In this document: piece by piece, positions 7,629-16,881 of the stretch
How positions within the stretch are numbered: position 1 is the first letter of the stretch
Layout of the letters: each line of letters opens with the position of its first letter
Assembly: GCF_011305415.1 (NCBI RefSeq)
Contig: NZ_JAANOQ010000001.1
Location: forward strand, 372,001 to 436,000
Direction: 5' to 3'
DNA length: 64,000 nucleotides
Origin: Flavobacterium bernardetii
GTDB lineage: Bacteria > Bacteroidota > Bacteroidia > Flavobacteriales > Flavobacteriaceae
The notes under the pieces: generated by a model
Told to the model about the DNA's origin: nothing
Databases searched by the model: none
Seen by the model: the letters and a program-made list of their open reading frames with translations, nothing else
Position numbers and translations under genes: made by a program

Positions 7629-9005
7629 ATGAAACACTCAAATTTTAAATTTTTACTTGGTTTACTTGTATTAATTACATTAAACATTTCTTGTAGCTCC
7701 GCAGATGTTGCTCCACCTCCAGCAGATACAACTGTTGGTCCATTATCTCCAAGTCCATCAACATTAAATTTAGATAATGTTATGGTAAATACAGAATCGG
7801 TTTCGAAATCATTCACAGTTTCTGTAACAAATGTTTCTACTGACATTTCTGTTACTGCACCTACATATTTTAAGGTTTCTACAGATAATGTAACATTTGC
7901 TAGTTCTCAAAATATTCCTGTTGCTAATTTTGCTTCAGGGAGTTTAGTAATTTATGTAAAATTTGCACCAACCGAGTTAGGTTTTAAAAACGGAAACATT
8001 ACAATTTCTTCAGGAACTTTAAGTGAAAAAACGGTTGCAGTTGCTGGAACTGGTATCCCAAGAGTTTATAATTATCCTACATTTACGAATGTCGCTGCTG
8101 CCTTTGGTACTGGATTAAGCCAATCTAACACTCAAACGTTTACATTGCATAACGATAATTCAAATATTCAAAAAATTTATGCCTATATTAAGTTAAGATG
8201 TCCATCAGCAGGTTGTAATGCTTGGGATGTTTTTGCAAATGTTAAAGTAAAAGATCCAAGCTCTAATGAGTGGTATGAAATTGCAAGATATATAACTCCT
8301 TACGGAAAAAATAATGCTCAAGTAGATAGAGGATTTAAAGTAGATGTTACAGATTTTAAATCTTTATTATCAGGTACGGTTGAGTTGCGTTCTTTTGTAG
8401 AGGTTTGGGGTTCAGATGGTTGGGTTGTTTCTGTTGATTTTGATTTTATAGAAGGTACACCAGATTATCCATATTATGCCATTTCAAGACTTATACAATA
8501 TAATGACAATTCGTTAGAAGGTGTTATTTATGGCGAAAATGCTTCTGCTTTTGATTTAACAAAATCAGTTCAAATTCCAGCTAATGCTTTAGCTACAAAC
8601 TTAAGAACAATTATTACAGGTTGGGGACATGCCACTCCAAATGATCCAGACGGAAGACCTTGTGCAGAATGGTGTTTCCGAACTCATAATGTAAAAATAA
8701 ATGGTTCAAATACGTTTTCTCATTATTTAGGACCAATTGGATGTGCTTCAAATTTAGTGCAACCTCAAAGTGGAAATTGGTCTCCAGATAGAGCAGGTTG
8801 GTGTCCTGGAATGGCAGTGCCAATTCGTACAGATAATTTTTCAAGTTCTTTAGCTGGGCAAAGTTTAAATTATGAATATGCTTTTCAACCTTGGGTTAAT
8901 GATTTAGCATCTACAAACGCAAACATACATGCTTATTATGCTATTTCTAGTTTTGTTGTTGTAAAAAGTAATACACCAATTGTTAAACCAACAGTTACAG
9001 AATAA
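7629..9005 (+). CDS. PNGase F-like peptide-N-glycosidase lipoprotein with N-terminal Ig-like domain
   Basis: A 458-residue secreted protein predicted to remove N-linked glycans from glycoproteins. It has a lipoprotein signal peptide (LITLNISCSS, lipidated Cys22) and a Pro-rich linker. An Ig-like/ASPM-type beta domain follows (about 43-143). The two-domain PNGase F fold spans about 145-458. Family hallmarks include WYEIARYITPYG, VDVTDFKSLLSG, GWGHATPNDPDGRPCAEWCF, and DRAGWCPGMAVP. Residues equivalent to the PNGase F catalytic triad D60/E118/E206 appear as D200 (AWD), E258 (FVEVW) and E347 (CAEWC). Classical PNGase F is a soluble secreted enzyme, so the lipid anchor and extra Ig-like domain are departures. 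ATG 7629 is preferred over an upstream TTG because it starts the signal peptide. The neighbouring aminopeptidase suggests joint glycoprotein breakdown. Confidence 0.9.
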   Translation: MKHSNFKFLLGLLVLITLNISCSSADVAPPPADTTVGPLSPSPSTLNLDNVMVNTESVSKSFTVSVTNVSTDISVTAPTYFKVSTDNVTFASSQNIPVANFASGSLVIYVKFAPTELGFKNGNITISSGTLSEKTVAVAGTGIPRVYNYPTFTNVAAAFGTGLSQSNTQTFTLHNDNSNIQKIYAYIKLRCPSAGCNAWDVFANVKVKDPSSNEWYEIARYITPYGKNNAQVDRGFKVDVTDFKSLLSGTVELRSFVEVWGSDGWVVSVDFDFIEGTPDYPYYAISRLIQYNDNSLEGVIYGENASAFDLTKSVQIPANALATNLRTIITGWGHATPNDPDGRPCAEWCFRTHNVKINGSNTFSHYLGPIGCASNLVQPQSGNWSPDRAGWCPGMAVPIRTDNFSSSLAGQSLNYEYAFQPWVNDLASTNANIHAYYAISSFVVVKSNTPIVKPTVTE

Positions 9006-9027
9006 TTAATAAATATAAAGTTTCACT

Positions 9028-9060
9028 AAAAGCATAATGTATTTTCATTATGCTTTTTTT
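9028..9060 (+). terminator. Terminator after PNGase F-like gene
   Basis: AAAGCATAATG-tatttt-CATTATGCTTT stem followed by a T run, 22 bp after the stop codon. The next gene starts 26 bp later, so the two genes are probably separate units or partly attenuated. Confidence 0.75.
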
Positions 9061-9086
9061 AATTTAGCACCAATCAATTTCATTTT

Positions 9087-11153
9087 ATGCGCTACATAAT
9101 TTTACTTTTTTCGATTTTTACTTTCTCACAACAAACAAAATCTGTTGATTTTTTGAAGTGTAATGCTTTTATAATGCCAAATATTACCCAAAAATCTATT
9201 TCTGGAGAAATTAACTATGAATTTAAAGTGAAATCTGCCATTGATACCATTAGAATTGATGCAAAAAACATGGAATTTAACGAAGTTTTAATCAATGGAA
9301 AAAAAGTTAATCATATAAATAATACCAAAGAATTATTATTGTTTGAAGGATTTAAAAAAGGTAGAAATAAGCTTTATCTTAATTATAATTGTGAACCTAA
9401 ACAAACTTTGTATTTTAATGGTTATTATAACTTCGGTTATCCTAAGAATAATTTACAAATATGGACACAAGGACAGGGAAGATATACCAGTCATTGGTTA
9501 CCAAGTTTTGATGATGTAAATGAGAAAGTGATTTTTAATATTGAAATAAGTATTCAAAAAGAATTTGTGGCATTGTCAAATGGAAATCTATACGAAAATC
9601 GATTAACTAATCTTAATTTTAAAAAAATTTGGGAATACAAAATGCAAAAACCCATGTCGTCTTATTTAGTGATGTTGGCGATTGGGAATTTTGAAAAGCA
9701 AGAAACGAAAAGTAAATCAGGAACACCTTTAGAATTTTATATTGATAAAAATGATGTAGCTAAATTTGAACCAACATACAGATATTCCAAACAAATTTTC
9801 GATTATTTAGAACAAGAAATTGGAGTGAAATATCCTTGGAATATATATCGTCAAGTTCCGGTTCGAGATTTTTTATATGCTGGAATGGAGAATACGACTT
9901 CCACAATTTTCGCTCAAGATTTCGTAGTGGATTCGATTGGCTTTAATGATAAGAATTACATCAATGTCAACGCACATGAATTGGCGCATCAATGGTTTGG
10001 CGATTTAATTACAGCACAATCTGGCAAACATCATTGGTTGCAAGAAGGTTTCGCTACATATTATGCTTTGTTAGCAGAGAAAGAAGTTTTCGGTGACGAT
10101 TATTTTTATAACGAATTGTACGATTATGCTTTGCAATTGAGAAGCGCTGCAAAAACCGATACAATTCCAGTAATGAATGAAAAAGCGAGTTCCTTATCGT
10201 TTTATAAAAAAGGCGCTTGGGCTTTGCATACGTTACGTGAAGATATTGGCACAAAAAACTTCCAAAAAATTGTAAAAACATATTTAAAGAAATACCAATA
10301 CAAAAACGTAATTACAGATGAATTTCTAGCTGAAGTCAAAAAGGTTGTAAAGACTTTCGATACAGAAAATTTCAAGAAAACTTGGTTAGAAACTCCAGGT
10401 TTCGATATGGTTTTAGCAGAAAGTTATTTAGTAAAAAATAAATCGGTTGCAGCTTATATTCAGCTCACAAAAGAGAAAAAGGATTTAGAAAATTACAAAG
10501 CTATTTTGCAATCGGAAACGTATTTTCCAATTAAGCAATATATTTTCTACAAGTTAGGAAATACTTCCTTTAATGATAAAAAAGAGTTGATTGAAATCGG
10601 AATGAAGCAAAACTTGTATGTTCGTCAAGCTATTGCAGAAACCGTAACCAAAATGCCAGTTGAATTTAAAGCACAATATGAAACCTTTTTGAATGACGAT
10701 TCGTATCAAACAAAGGAAATTGCCTTGTTGAATTTATGCAAAAATTTCCCTGAAGAAAAAGAAAATTACTTATCACAAACCAAAAACATAATTGGAAATA
10801 ATGATAAAAGTTTCCGAATTTCGTGGTTGAGTTTAGCGATAGTTTCTGAAAAAGAGGAAGCTACTAAAAACTTGATGTATAAAGAATTATTGGATTATTC
10901 TTCTACGAATTATGAAAGTTCAGTACGACAAAATGCTTTGGAAGTTTTACTAAAAATCTATCCAAATGATCCAAATGTAATCGCAGCTTTATTTCATGCC
11001 ACATCACATCATAAATGGCAGTTTACGAAATTTTCTAGAGATACTATTCGTGAAAAATTAAAAAAACCAGAGTTTAGAAGTCGAGTAGAAGAGTTAGCTA
11101 AAACCGCTGATGAAACAACGGCTGCTTTGTATAATAAATTTTTGAAGGAGTAA
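9087..11153 (+). CDS. M1 family metallo-aminopeptidase, exported
   Basis: A 688-residue zinc aminopeptidase of the gluzincin M1 family, removing N-terminal residues from peptides. A short signal peptide (MRYIILLFSIFTFSQQ) indicates export to periplasm or surface. The beta-sandwich N-domain is followed by the exopeptidase motif AGMENTTS (266-269 core) and the zinc site HELAHQWFGD (H297, E298, H301) with third ligand Glu320 in LQEGFATYY. A catalytic-type Tyr lies in the SSLSFYKKGAW segment. The C-terminal third is a helical repeat domain. It follows the PNGase F-like gene on the same strand, so glycoprotein peptides freed of glycans could be its substrate; this link is inferred from context. 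Confidence 0.9.
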   Translation: MRYIILLFSIFTFSQQTKSVDFLKCNAFIMPNITQKSISGEINYEFKVKSAIDTIRIDAKNMEFNEVLINGKKVNHINNTKELLLFEGFKKGRNKLYLNYNCEPKQTLYFNGYYNFGYPKNNLQIWTQGQGRYTSHWLPSFDDVNEKVIFNIEISIQKEFVALSNGNLYENRLTNLNFKKIWEYKMQKPMSSYLVMLAIGNFEKQETKSKSGTPLEFYIDKNDVAKFEPTYRYSKQIFDYLEQEIGVKYPWNIYRQVPVRDFLYAGMENTTSTIFAQDFVVDSIGFNDKNYINVNAHELAHQWFGDLITAQSGKHHWLQEGFATYYALLAEKEVFGDDYFYNELYDYALQLRSAAKTDTIPVMNEKASSLSFYKKGAWALHTLREDIGTKNFQKIVKTYLKKYQYKNVITDEFLAEVKKVVKTFDTENFKKTWLETPGFDMVLAESYLVKNKSVAAYIQLTKEKKDLENYKAILQSETYFPIKQYIFYKLGNTSFNDKKELIEIGMKQNLYVRQAIAETVTKMPVEFKAQYETFLNDDSYQTKEIALLNLCKNFPEEKENYLSQTKNIIGNNDKSFRISWLSLAIVSEKEEATKNLMYKELLDYSSTNYESSVRQNALEVLLKIYPNDPNVIAALFHATSHHKWQFTKFSRDTIREKLKKPEFRSRVEELAKTADETTAALYNKFLKE

Positions 11154-11160
11154 CTATACT

Positions 11161-11233
11161 TTTGTCATTCTGAACTTGTTTCAGAATCTATCTAAAACAA
11201 GTTCAGATGCTGAAACGAGTTCAGCATGACAAA
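11161..11233. repeat. Large hairpin from two inverted copies of the 28-nt repeat; bidirectional terminator-like
   Basis: The copy at 11161-11188 is the exact reverse complement of 3898-3925. A second copy in the opposite orientation (11206-11233) differs at few positions, so the two can pair over 28 bp with a 17-nt loop. It sits between convergent genes (stops at 11153 and 11243), a position suiting a bidirectional terminator. Confidence 0.7.
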
Positions 11234-11242
11234 AAGGAAGAA

Positions 11243-11767
11243 TTAAAAAACTCTTTTCAATTCTTCTTTAATAAAACTTATAGCCACAGCACTTGCGCTT
11301 TCTGTTTGTGTTAGTTCTGTTAGTAAAAAAGTTCTTAATTCGTCGCCAGTTTTTACTTCTCCACCAATAGAAGTTTGACGAATTTGAGTAATAATACTGT
11401 TTTTAGCTTTCATTACAATTTCCCAACAATCTTGTGTTATGTAAATTTGTTGTGAAATATTGTGTTCGTATTCTGTTTGAATATTGTGTATTAAAAACGT
11501 AGCATAATTTGGAGCATCTAAATTGCTTGGTTCCACACGCATCATTAAATTGATTGGATTAATACGCTCTAAATACAAAACTACACGTTCATAAGCTTGT
11601 AATCTTATTGGCAAAGCTTGTTGTTGGTTTTCGCGTAATAATTCAAATTTGCGTTTGTTTTCTTCATTTCTAAAGAATTTATGTAGCATTATAAAAGCCA
11701 CACCACCAGTTATAATCGCTGGTAAAGTGTATGTCGCAATTTCAAGTAATTTATCTTCGATTGTCAT
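11243..11767 (-). CDS. Conserved hypothetical protein with one N-terminal membrane segment
   Basis: A 174-residue protein. It has a single transmembrane helix near the N-terminus (about 11-31, TYTLPAIITGGVAFIMLHKFF), followed by a charged stretch and a largely helical cytoplasmic-looking domain (QALPIRLQAYERVVLYLERINP). No catalytic motif is visible. Proteins of this shape are common in Flavobacteriia as uncharacterised families; I do not recognise a function. It is a monocistronic gene, divergent from the following plus-strand gene, with about 90 bp between starts. Confidence 0.75.
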   Translation of the reverse strand: MTIEDKLLEIATYTLPAIITGGVAFIMLHKFFRNEENKRKFELLRENQQQALPIRLQAYERVVLYLERINPINLMMRVEPSNLDAPNYATFLIHNIQTEYEHNISQQIYITQDCWEIVMKAKNSIITQIRQTSIGGEVKTGDELRTFLLTELTQTESASAVAISFIKEELKRVF

Positions 11768-11829
11768 ATTTAGTTTTTTTTACAAATCTAAAATATTTTT
11801 TTTAAAAATGTACTTAATGTTAAATTTCT

Positions 11830-11837
11830 TATATTTG
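11830..11837 (+). promoter_or_regulatory. -7 promoter element of the carboxypeptidase-regulatory-like gene
   Basis: TATATTTG matches TAnnTTTG 19 bp before the ATG at 11856. This implies a very short leader and rules out the longer upstream reading frame starting at 11649. Confidence 0.45.
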
Positions 11838-11855
11838 TATGTTTTTCAATGCGAT

Positions 11856-13040
11856 ATGATGAAAAAATTACTTTTTTTCTATTTTATTTTCCTCCCCATT
11901 TTGTCTTTTTCACAGACGAAGGAGATTGTTTTAATCTTTAAAGATAAAGCAACGGGGAATGTTATTGAAAATGTTTTGGTGACTATTCTTCGAACCGATG
12001 AAAACTTCCAAAGTAATAAAGAAGGAAGTATCAAATTCAAACTTCCAAAGCCTTCTCGAATTCTGATTTCACACTTCGAATACAAACAGATTAATATCAA
12101 TTCTGCGACTTTAAAAGAAGCTGTAATTACCTTAAATTTAGAAAGTATTTCTCAAGAGATTGAAGATGTCGTAATCACAAATAAACAATCGTTCAGTATA
12201 TTGAAATCGTTGATTGACAAGTCGATGAAGCAATTAACGGCTCCAATTAATTTAAAAATATATACTCGAGAATTTTTTAAATATAACAATGAATATACTT
12301 CGTATTCGGATGGTTTAGTCAATTTTTGTTTGAAAGAAAAGCCAGATAAATTCGCTGCAGACATTTTAGTCGAACAAAACCGAACGTACAATTTAATCAA
12401 TAACGAAAAGATTGAAAAGAAAACATTAAGTTATAATATGTACGATATTATTCAGAATTATTACGATTTTAAATACATCACAAAATTAGCAGAATCGAAA
12501 GCCAAAAAGAAGTTCGATTTTGAAATCAAAACAGTTAAAGGAAAAGAAGATTTTTATCAAATGGTAATTGCTCCAAAACCTGAAATTGAAGAATTTTTAC
12601 CAACAGTTACTATCATTTATAATTTTAAGAAAAATGTCATTTTAGAATTAGAATACTTCGTAGAACCTAGTCGTTTTGAGTTTTCAGACGTTTCTAATTT
12701 AAAAGTGATTAAAGGAAAAGTTTTCAATTCTACTTTCCGAGCCTTGTATATTTTAGATGGTGAAGATTATTTTTTAGCGAGCACCAAAGAAGAAATTGGT
12801 GTGATGGTAAAAGATAAAAAAAACGAAGAAAATAAAATTGAAATTGCCAATTATTTAATGACTACACGTCATAGCAGAAAATTAGTGCCTTATGATAAAG
12901 AAGATGTTTTTAAAGAAAAATCCCTAATCAACAAGAAAAACTCAATAATTACGGATTATTGGGAATCCAATTCTGGTTTATTATTGACTTCAGAAGAGAA
13001 AAAAATTGTTGATAATTTACAACTAAATGACGACGAATAA
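11856..13040 (+). CDS. Exported carboxypeptidase-regulatory-like domain protein
   Basis: A 394-residue exported protein. Two tandem Met codons precede a signal peptide (KKLLFFYFIFLPILSFSQ). Next comes a CarboxypepD_reg-like beta domain (about 22-100: IVLIFKDKATGNVIENVLV ... ITLNL), as found at the start of many Bacteroidetes outer-membrane and surface proteins. The following SISQEIEDVVITNKQ is the strand that leads into TonB receptors, but here a soluble domain of about 290 residues follows and there is no beta-barrel. The start at 11856 is chosen over an in-frame start at 11649, which would lie inside the divergent gene and upstream of the promoter. The role is unknown, probably cell-envelope. 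Confidence 0.75.
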   Translation: MMKKLLFFYFIFLPILSFSQTKEIVLIFKDKATGNVIENVLVTILRTDENFQSNKEGSIKFKLPKPSRILISHFEYKQININSATLKEAVITLNLESISQEIEDVVITNKQSFSILKSLIDKSMKQLTAPINLKIYTREFFKYNNEYTSYSDGLVNFCLKEKPDKFAADILVEQNRTYNLINNEKIEKKTLSYNMYDIIQNYYDFKYITKLAESKAKKKFDFEIKTVKGKEDFYQMVIAPKPEIEEFLPTVTIIYNFKKNVILELEYFVEPSRFEFSDVSNLKVIKGKVFNSTFRALYILDGEDYFLASTKEEIGVMVKDKKNEENKIEIANYLMTTRHSRKLVPYDKEDVFKEKSLINKKNSIITDYWESNSGLLLTSEEKKIVDNLQLNDDE

Positions 13041-13043
13041 TAG

Positions 13044-13072
13044 TTGAAATCGCTTCATAATCTGTATTTTTG
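13044..13072 (+). promoter_or_regulatory. Promoter of the uvrD/pcrA gene
   Basis: TTG at 13044-13046, 18 bp, then TATTTTTG at 13065-13072: a good -33/-7 pair 24 bp before the ATG at 13096. Confidence 0.6.
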
Positions 13073-13095
13073 CTTTGATAAATATCCTTTTTAAA

Positions 13096-15432
13096 ATGCA
13101 ACAATACATAGATCAATTAAATGAAGCTCAACGTGCGCCAGTTCTACAAAAAGATGGTGCCATGATTGTTATTGCAGGTGCAGGTTCAGGTAAAACACGT
13201 GTACTTACGGTTCGAATTGCCAATTTGATGTATCAAGGCGTTGATGCTTTTAATATTTTATCCTTAACCTTTACCAATAAAGCAGCACGTGAAATGAAAA
13301 AGCGTATTGGTGAAATTGTTGGGGCAAGTGAAGCTAAAAATCTTTGGATGGGAACGTTTCACTCGGTTTTTGCTAAAATTTTACGAAGTGAAGCCGATAA
13401 ATTAGGTTATCCTTCCAACTTTACGATTTACGATTCTCAAGATTCTTTACGTTGTTTAGGAAGTATCATCAAAGAAATGCAATTGGATAAAGATGTTTAT
13501 AAACCGAAGCAAATTTTAGGAAGAATTTCCCAATATAAAAACTCCTTAATTACAGTTCGAGCGTATTTTAATAATCCCGAATTACAAGAAGCAGATGCGA
13601 TGAGCAAAAAGCCTCGAATGGGTGAAATTTACAATAATTACGTAGAGCGTTGTTTCAAATCGGGTGCGATGGATTTTGACGATTTGTTGTTGAAAACCAA
13701 CGAATTATTAAACCGTTTCCCTGATGTTTTAGCGAAATACCAAGATCGTTTCAGATACATTTTAGTAGATGAGTACCAAGATACAAATCACTCACAATAT
13801 TTGATTGTTAAAGCACTTTCAGACAGATTTCAGAACATTTGTGTCGTTGGTGATGATGCCCAAAGTATTTATGCGTTCCGTGGTGCGAATATCAATAATA
13901 TTTTAAACTTTCAAAAAGATTACGAAGGCGTTAAAATGTACCGATTAGAACAAAATTATCGTTCTTCGAAAAATATTGTAGAAGCGGCGAATAATGTTAT
14001 CGATAAGAATAAAACCAAATTAGATAAAATTGTTTGGACAGCCAATAGCGATGGTCCGAAAATCAAAGTACATAGAAGTGTTACGGATGGAGAAGAAGGG
14101 CGTTTTGTAGCCGGAACTATCTTCGAACAAAAAATGCAAAACCAATTACCTAATTCGCATTTTGCTATTTTGTATCGTACCAATGCGCAATCTCGTGCTA
14201 TGGAAGATGCGTTGCGAAAAAGAGATATTCCGTATAGAATTTATGGTGGTTTATCGTTTTATCAACGTAAAGAAATTAAAGATGTCTTATCTTATTTACG
14301 ATTGGTAATCAATCCAAAAGATGAAGAAGCTTTAATTCGAGTAATAAATTATCCTGCAAGAGGAATTGGTGATACAACTGTAGAAAAGTTGACTGTTGCA
14401 GCCAATCATTATAAACGTTCCATTTTTGAAGTAATGGAGCACATTGATAAAATCGATTTAAAATTAAACTCAGGAACGAAAACTAAGTTGCAAGATTTTG
14501 TAACGATGATTAAAAGTTTCCAAGTGATCAATGAACAACAAGATGCGTTTACGTTAACGGATCACGTAACAAAGAAAACAGGTTTAGTTCAAGAATTGAA
14601 AAAAGACGGAACGCCTGAAGGAATTGCTCGTATTGAAAACATAGAAGAATTACTTAACGGTATTAAAGATTTTACTGAAGGGCAAAAAGAAATTGATGGC
14701 GCTCGTGGTGCTTTGGCAGAATTTATGGAAGATGTGGCTTTGGCGACAGATTTAGATAAAGATACAGGTGATGATGACAGAGTTGCGTTAATGACGATTC
14801 ACTTGGCGAAAGGATTAGAATTTCCACACGTTTTTGTGGTGGGAATGGAAGAAGATTTATTCCCAAGTGCGATGAGTATGAACACACGAAGCGAGTTGGA
14901 AGAAGAACGCCGTTTGTTTTATGTAGCTTTAACTCGTGCCGAACATCAAGCGTATTTGACGTATGCGCAATCGCGTTACCGTTGGGGGAAATTAGTAGAT
15001 AGTGAACCTTCTCGTTTTATTGAAGAAATTAATGGCGAGTATTTAGAATATATGAATCCAATAGATTCAGGTTACCGATATAAACCTACTATGGATATTG
15101 ATATTTTTGGTGATGTGGATAAATCGAAATTACGTTTAGCGAAACCAACAGCAGGAACACCTCCAGAATATATTTCTAAAAACGAACCAATTTCGTCTGT
15201 AAATATTAGAAGATTAAAACCGGTAAGTAGTGGTGCAAGTTCTTCGGATAAAGCGAATTTATTTGACTCTAATTTAACTGTAGGAAACATCGTCATGCAC
15301 GAACGCTTTGGAAAAGGTGAAATTGTAGGACTAGAAGGCGTTGGCGCCGACAAAAAAGCAGAAATTCGTTTCGATGTTGGTGGATTGAAGAAGTTATTGT
15401 TGAGGTTCGCGAAGTTAAATGTGATTGGGTAG
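13096..15432 (+). CDS. UvrD/PcrA-type 3'-5' DNA helicase (superfamily 1)
   Basis: A 778-residue ATP-dependent helicase for DNA repair and plasmid/replication maintenance. Motifs appear in order: Q-motif LNEAQRAPV, Walker A IAGAGSGKTRVL, motif Ib FTNKAAREMKKRI, motif II VDEYQDTNHSQY, motif III VVGDDAQSIYAFRGA, motif IV LEQNYRSS, motif V MTIHLAKGLEFPHVFVVG, and motif VI RRLFYVALTRAE. The C-terminus has the Tudor-like tail (VGNIVMHERFGKGEIVGLEG) typical of PcrA/UvrD, used for RNA polymerase contact. ATG 13096 starts MQQYIDQLNEAQ and fits the promoter; an in-frame ATG exists 7 codons earlier. Length is normal for the family. Sequence cannot decide between the names uvrD and pcrA. Confidence 0.95.
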   Translation: MQQYIDQLNEAQRAPVLQKDGAMIVIAGAGSGKTRVLTVRIANLMYQGVDAFNILSLTFTNKAAREMKKRIGEIVGASEAKNLWMGTFHSVFAKILRSEADKLGYPSNFTIYDSQDSLRCLGSIIKEMQLDKDVYKPKQILGRISQYKNSLITVRAYFNNPELQEADAMSKKPRMGEIYNNYVERCFKSGAMDFDDLLLKTNELLNRFPDVLAKYQDRFRYILVDEYQDTNHSQYLIVKALSDRFQNICVVGDDAQSIYAFRGANINNILNFQKDYEGVKMYRLEQNYRSSKNIVEAANNVIDKNKTKLDKIVWTANSDGPKIKVHRSVTDGEEGRFVAGTIFEQKMQNQLPNSHFAILYRTNAQSRAMEDALRKRDIPYRIYGGLSFYQRKEIKDVLSYLRLVINPKDEEALIRVINYPARGIGDTTVEKLTVAANHYKRSIFEVMEHIDKIDLKLNSGTKTKLQDFVTMIKSFQVINEQQDAFTLTDHVTKKTGLVQELKKDGTPEGIARIENIEELLNGIKDFTEGQKEIDGARGALAEFMEDVALATDLDKDTGDDDRVALMTIHLAKGLEFPHVFVVGMEEDLFPSAMSMNTRSELEEERRLFYVALTRAEHQAYLTYAQSRYRWGKLVDSEPSRFIEEINGEYLEYMNPIDSGYRYKPTMDIDIFGDVDKSKLRLAKPTAGTPPEYISKNEPISSVNIRRLKPVSSGASSSDKANLFDSNLTVGNIVMHERFGKGEIVGLEGVGADKKAEIRFDVGGLKKLLLRFAKLNVIG

Positions 15433-15435
15433 GGA

Positions 15436-15480
15436 AGAGCCAAGTAAAAAGTAAAAAGGGATAAGTAAAAAGGCAAAAGA
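15436..15480. repeat. AGAGCCAAGTAAAAAG dispersed repeat, copy 1
   Basis: AGAGCCAAGTAAAAAG and adjacent AGTAAAAAG(G) iterations follow the helicase stop. Related copies lie at 47222-47257 and, inverted, at 59551-59599. Confidence 0.5.
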
Positions 15481-15521
15481 CAGAAGTTAAAAGTTCAGAA
15501 GTTTTAAGAGTATAAAAATTT

Positions 15522-16151
15522 ATGATTCAAAAAAGAAAAAAGTTCGAAACAAAAACAGCTTTTAAAACAAGAGTAAAGAAGAGAGCTAAAATTGAAGAGA
15601 AGATTTTTATTGGAATTTTAGTTCTCGGAGTGATTTATTATCTTTTTTTTGAAAGTTTAAGTTTTGGTGAAGATTACAGATATACTTTATACGTTTTTTG
15701 GTTGCCAACAATTTTAGGTTTTATTTTTTCCGTGAAGTACTCTTTTATAGCAGAGTATTGGAGAAGTCTCTTAATTGATCTTAAAAAAGAAAAGTATTTT
15801 GTAATGAAAATATTTTATCCGTTATTTTTAGTTGCTATGACTTTTATGTATTCTGTTATTATGTTTTGGATGCCTTCCAATATAATTTGGGATGGTGTTA
15901 ATAAAATTGAATCCATAACTAATAAAATAGAAGTTTATAATCTACCTGTTGATGAATTCCATGAAGGATATGGAAGAAGAGATAGAGATAAAATTTGTTT
16001 TCGCTTTAAAAATCAACCCGAAAGTATACCCGTTAGTAATGAATTTATAAAGTCATACTCAGAAAAAAATCCAAAAAATTATAGATTAAAACTTGAAGTT
16101 AGAAAAGGGATTTGGAGCTATTATGTTTACGAATCTTTTGAAATTTTATAA
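15522..16151 (+). CDS. Hypothetical membrane protein
   Basis: A 209-residue protein. A very basic N-terminus (about 25 residues, K/R-rich) precedes three predicted membrane helices (about 28-46 IFIGILVLGVIYYLFF, 57-76 and 103-124 FYPLFLVAMTFMYSVIMFW). A hydrophilic C-terminal domain of about 80 residues follows. No family motif is recognised. It stands alone between the helicase gene and the TsaC-family gene, 89 and 68 bp away, on the same strand. Confidence 0.65.
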   Translation: MIQKRKKFETKTAFKTRVKKRAKIEEKIFIGILVLGVIYYLFFESLSFGEDYRYTLYVFWLPTILGFIFSVKYSFIAEYWRSLLIDLKKEKYFVMKIFYPLFLVAMTFMYSVIMFWMPSNIIWDGVNKIESITNKIEVYNLPVDEFHEGYGRRDRDKICFRFKNQPESIPVSNEFIKSYSEKNPKNYRLKLEVRKGIWSYYVYESFEIL

Positions 16152-16219
16152 TGAGAAAATCATGTTTTTTCCTATAATTTTCATTTATCTTTACTCTATA
16201 ATCTAAACACTAAAATATC

Positions 16220-16840
16220 ATGGCTGAATTTCTAAAAATTTACGAAGACAAACCTAGCGAAGCTGCCATTAAAAAAGTGGTTGAGGTACTTAAAAATGGC
16301 GGTTTAGTCATTTATCCAACCGATACGGTTTATGGTTTAGGTTGTGATATTACCAATTCTCGTGCCTTAGAAAAGTTAGCGAAAATTAAAGGCGTGAAGT
16401 TGGAAAAAGCCAATTTTTCTTTTGTTTGTAGCAGTTTAAGTAATATTTCCGATTACGTAAAACAAATTGACACCGCAACATTTAAGATTTTAAAACGCGC
16501 TTTACCAGGTGCTTATACGTTTATTTTACCAGGAAATAACGATTTGCCAAAAGACTTCCGTAAGAAAAAAACAGTCGGAATTAGAGTTCCTGATAATAGG
16601 ATTGCGATTCAAATTGTGGAAATGTTAGGTAATCCAATTGTTTCCACATCTATTCATGATGAAGATGAGGTAATTGAATATTCTACCGATCCAGAATTAA
16701 TTTTCGAAAAATGGCAAAACCAAGTTGATCTAGTTATTGATGGCGGTTATGGAGAAAACATAGCGTCAACCATTATCGACTTAACCGGTCACGAACCAAT
16801 TATTGTGAGAGAAGGTAAAGGTGATGTGAATGTGATTTAA
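16220..16840 (+). CDS. L-threonylcarbamoyladenylate synthase family protein (TsaC/Sua5/YciO)
   Basis: A 206-residue YrdC-fold protein. TsaC/Sua5 enzymes make threonylcarbamoyl-AMP from threonine, bicarbonate and ATP for the t6A37 modification of ANN-decoding tRNAs. The YrdC hallmark KNGGLVIYPTDTVYGLGCD is at residues 26-44, followed by IKGVKLEKANFSFVCSSL, LPGAYTFILPG and KKKTVGIRVPDN. The segment KLEKANFSFVC, in place of the classical KRPxxKPL signature, resembles the YciO branch. The exact activity is therefore uncertain even though the fold is clear. Single gene, convergent with oxyR. Confidence 0.85.
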   Translation: MAEFLKIYEDKPSEAAIKKVVEVLKNGGLVIYPTDTVYGLGCDITNSRALEKLAKIKGVKLEKANFSFVCSSLSNISDYVKQIDTATFKILKRALPGAYTFILPGNNDLPKDFRKKKTVGIRVPDNRIAIQIVEMLGNPIVSTSIHDEDEVIEYSTDPELIFEKWQNQVDLVIDGGYGENIASTIIDLTGHEPIIVREGKGDVNVI

Positions 16841-16881
16841 AAATCTAAATAAATTCCAAATCCCAAATCCCAAATCGTAAA

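Noticed and set aside
11649..11855. N-terminal extension of the carboxypeptidase-regulatory-like protein
   Set aside because: It lies over the 5' part of the divergent gene and upstream of the promoter; the signal peptide starts at 11856.
16850..16880. CCAAATCCCAAATCCC run between the TsaC-family gene and oxyR as a regulatory repeat
   Set aside because: Too short and low in complexity, with no palindrome or promoter context.
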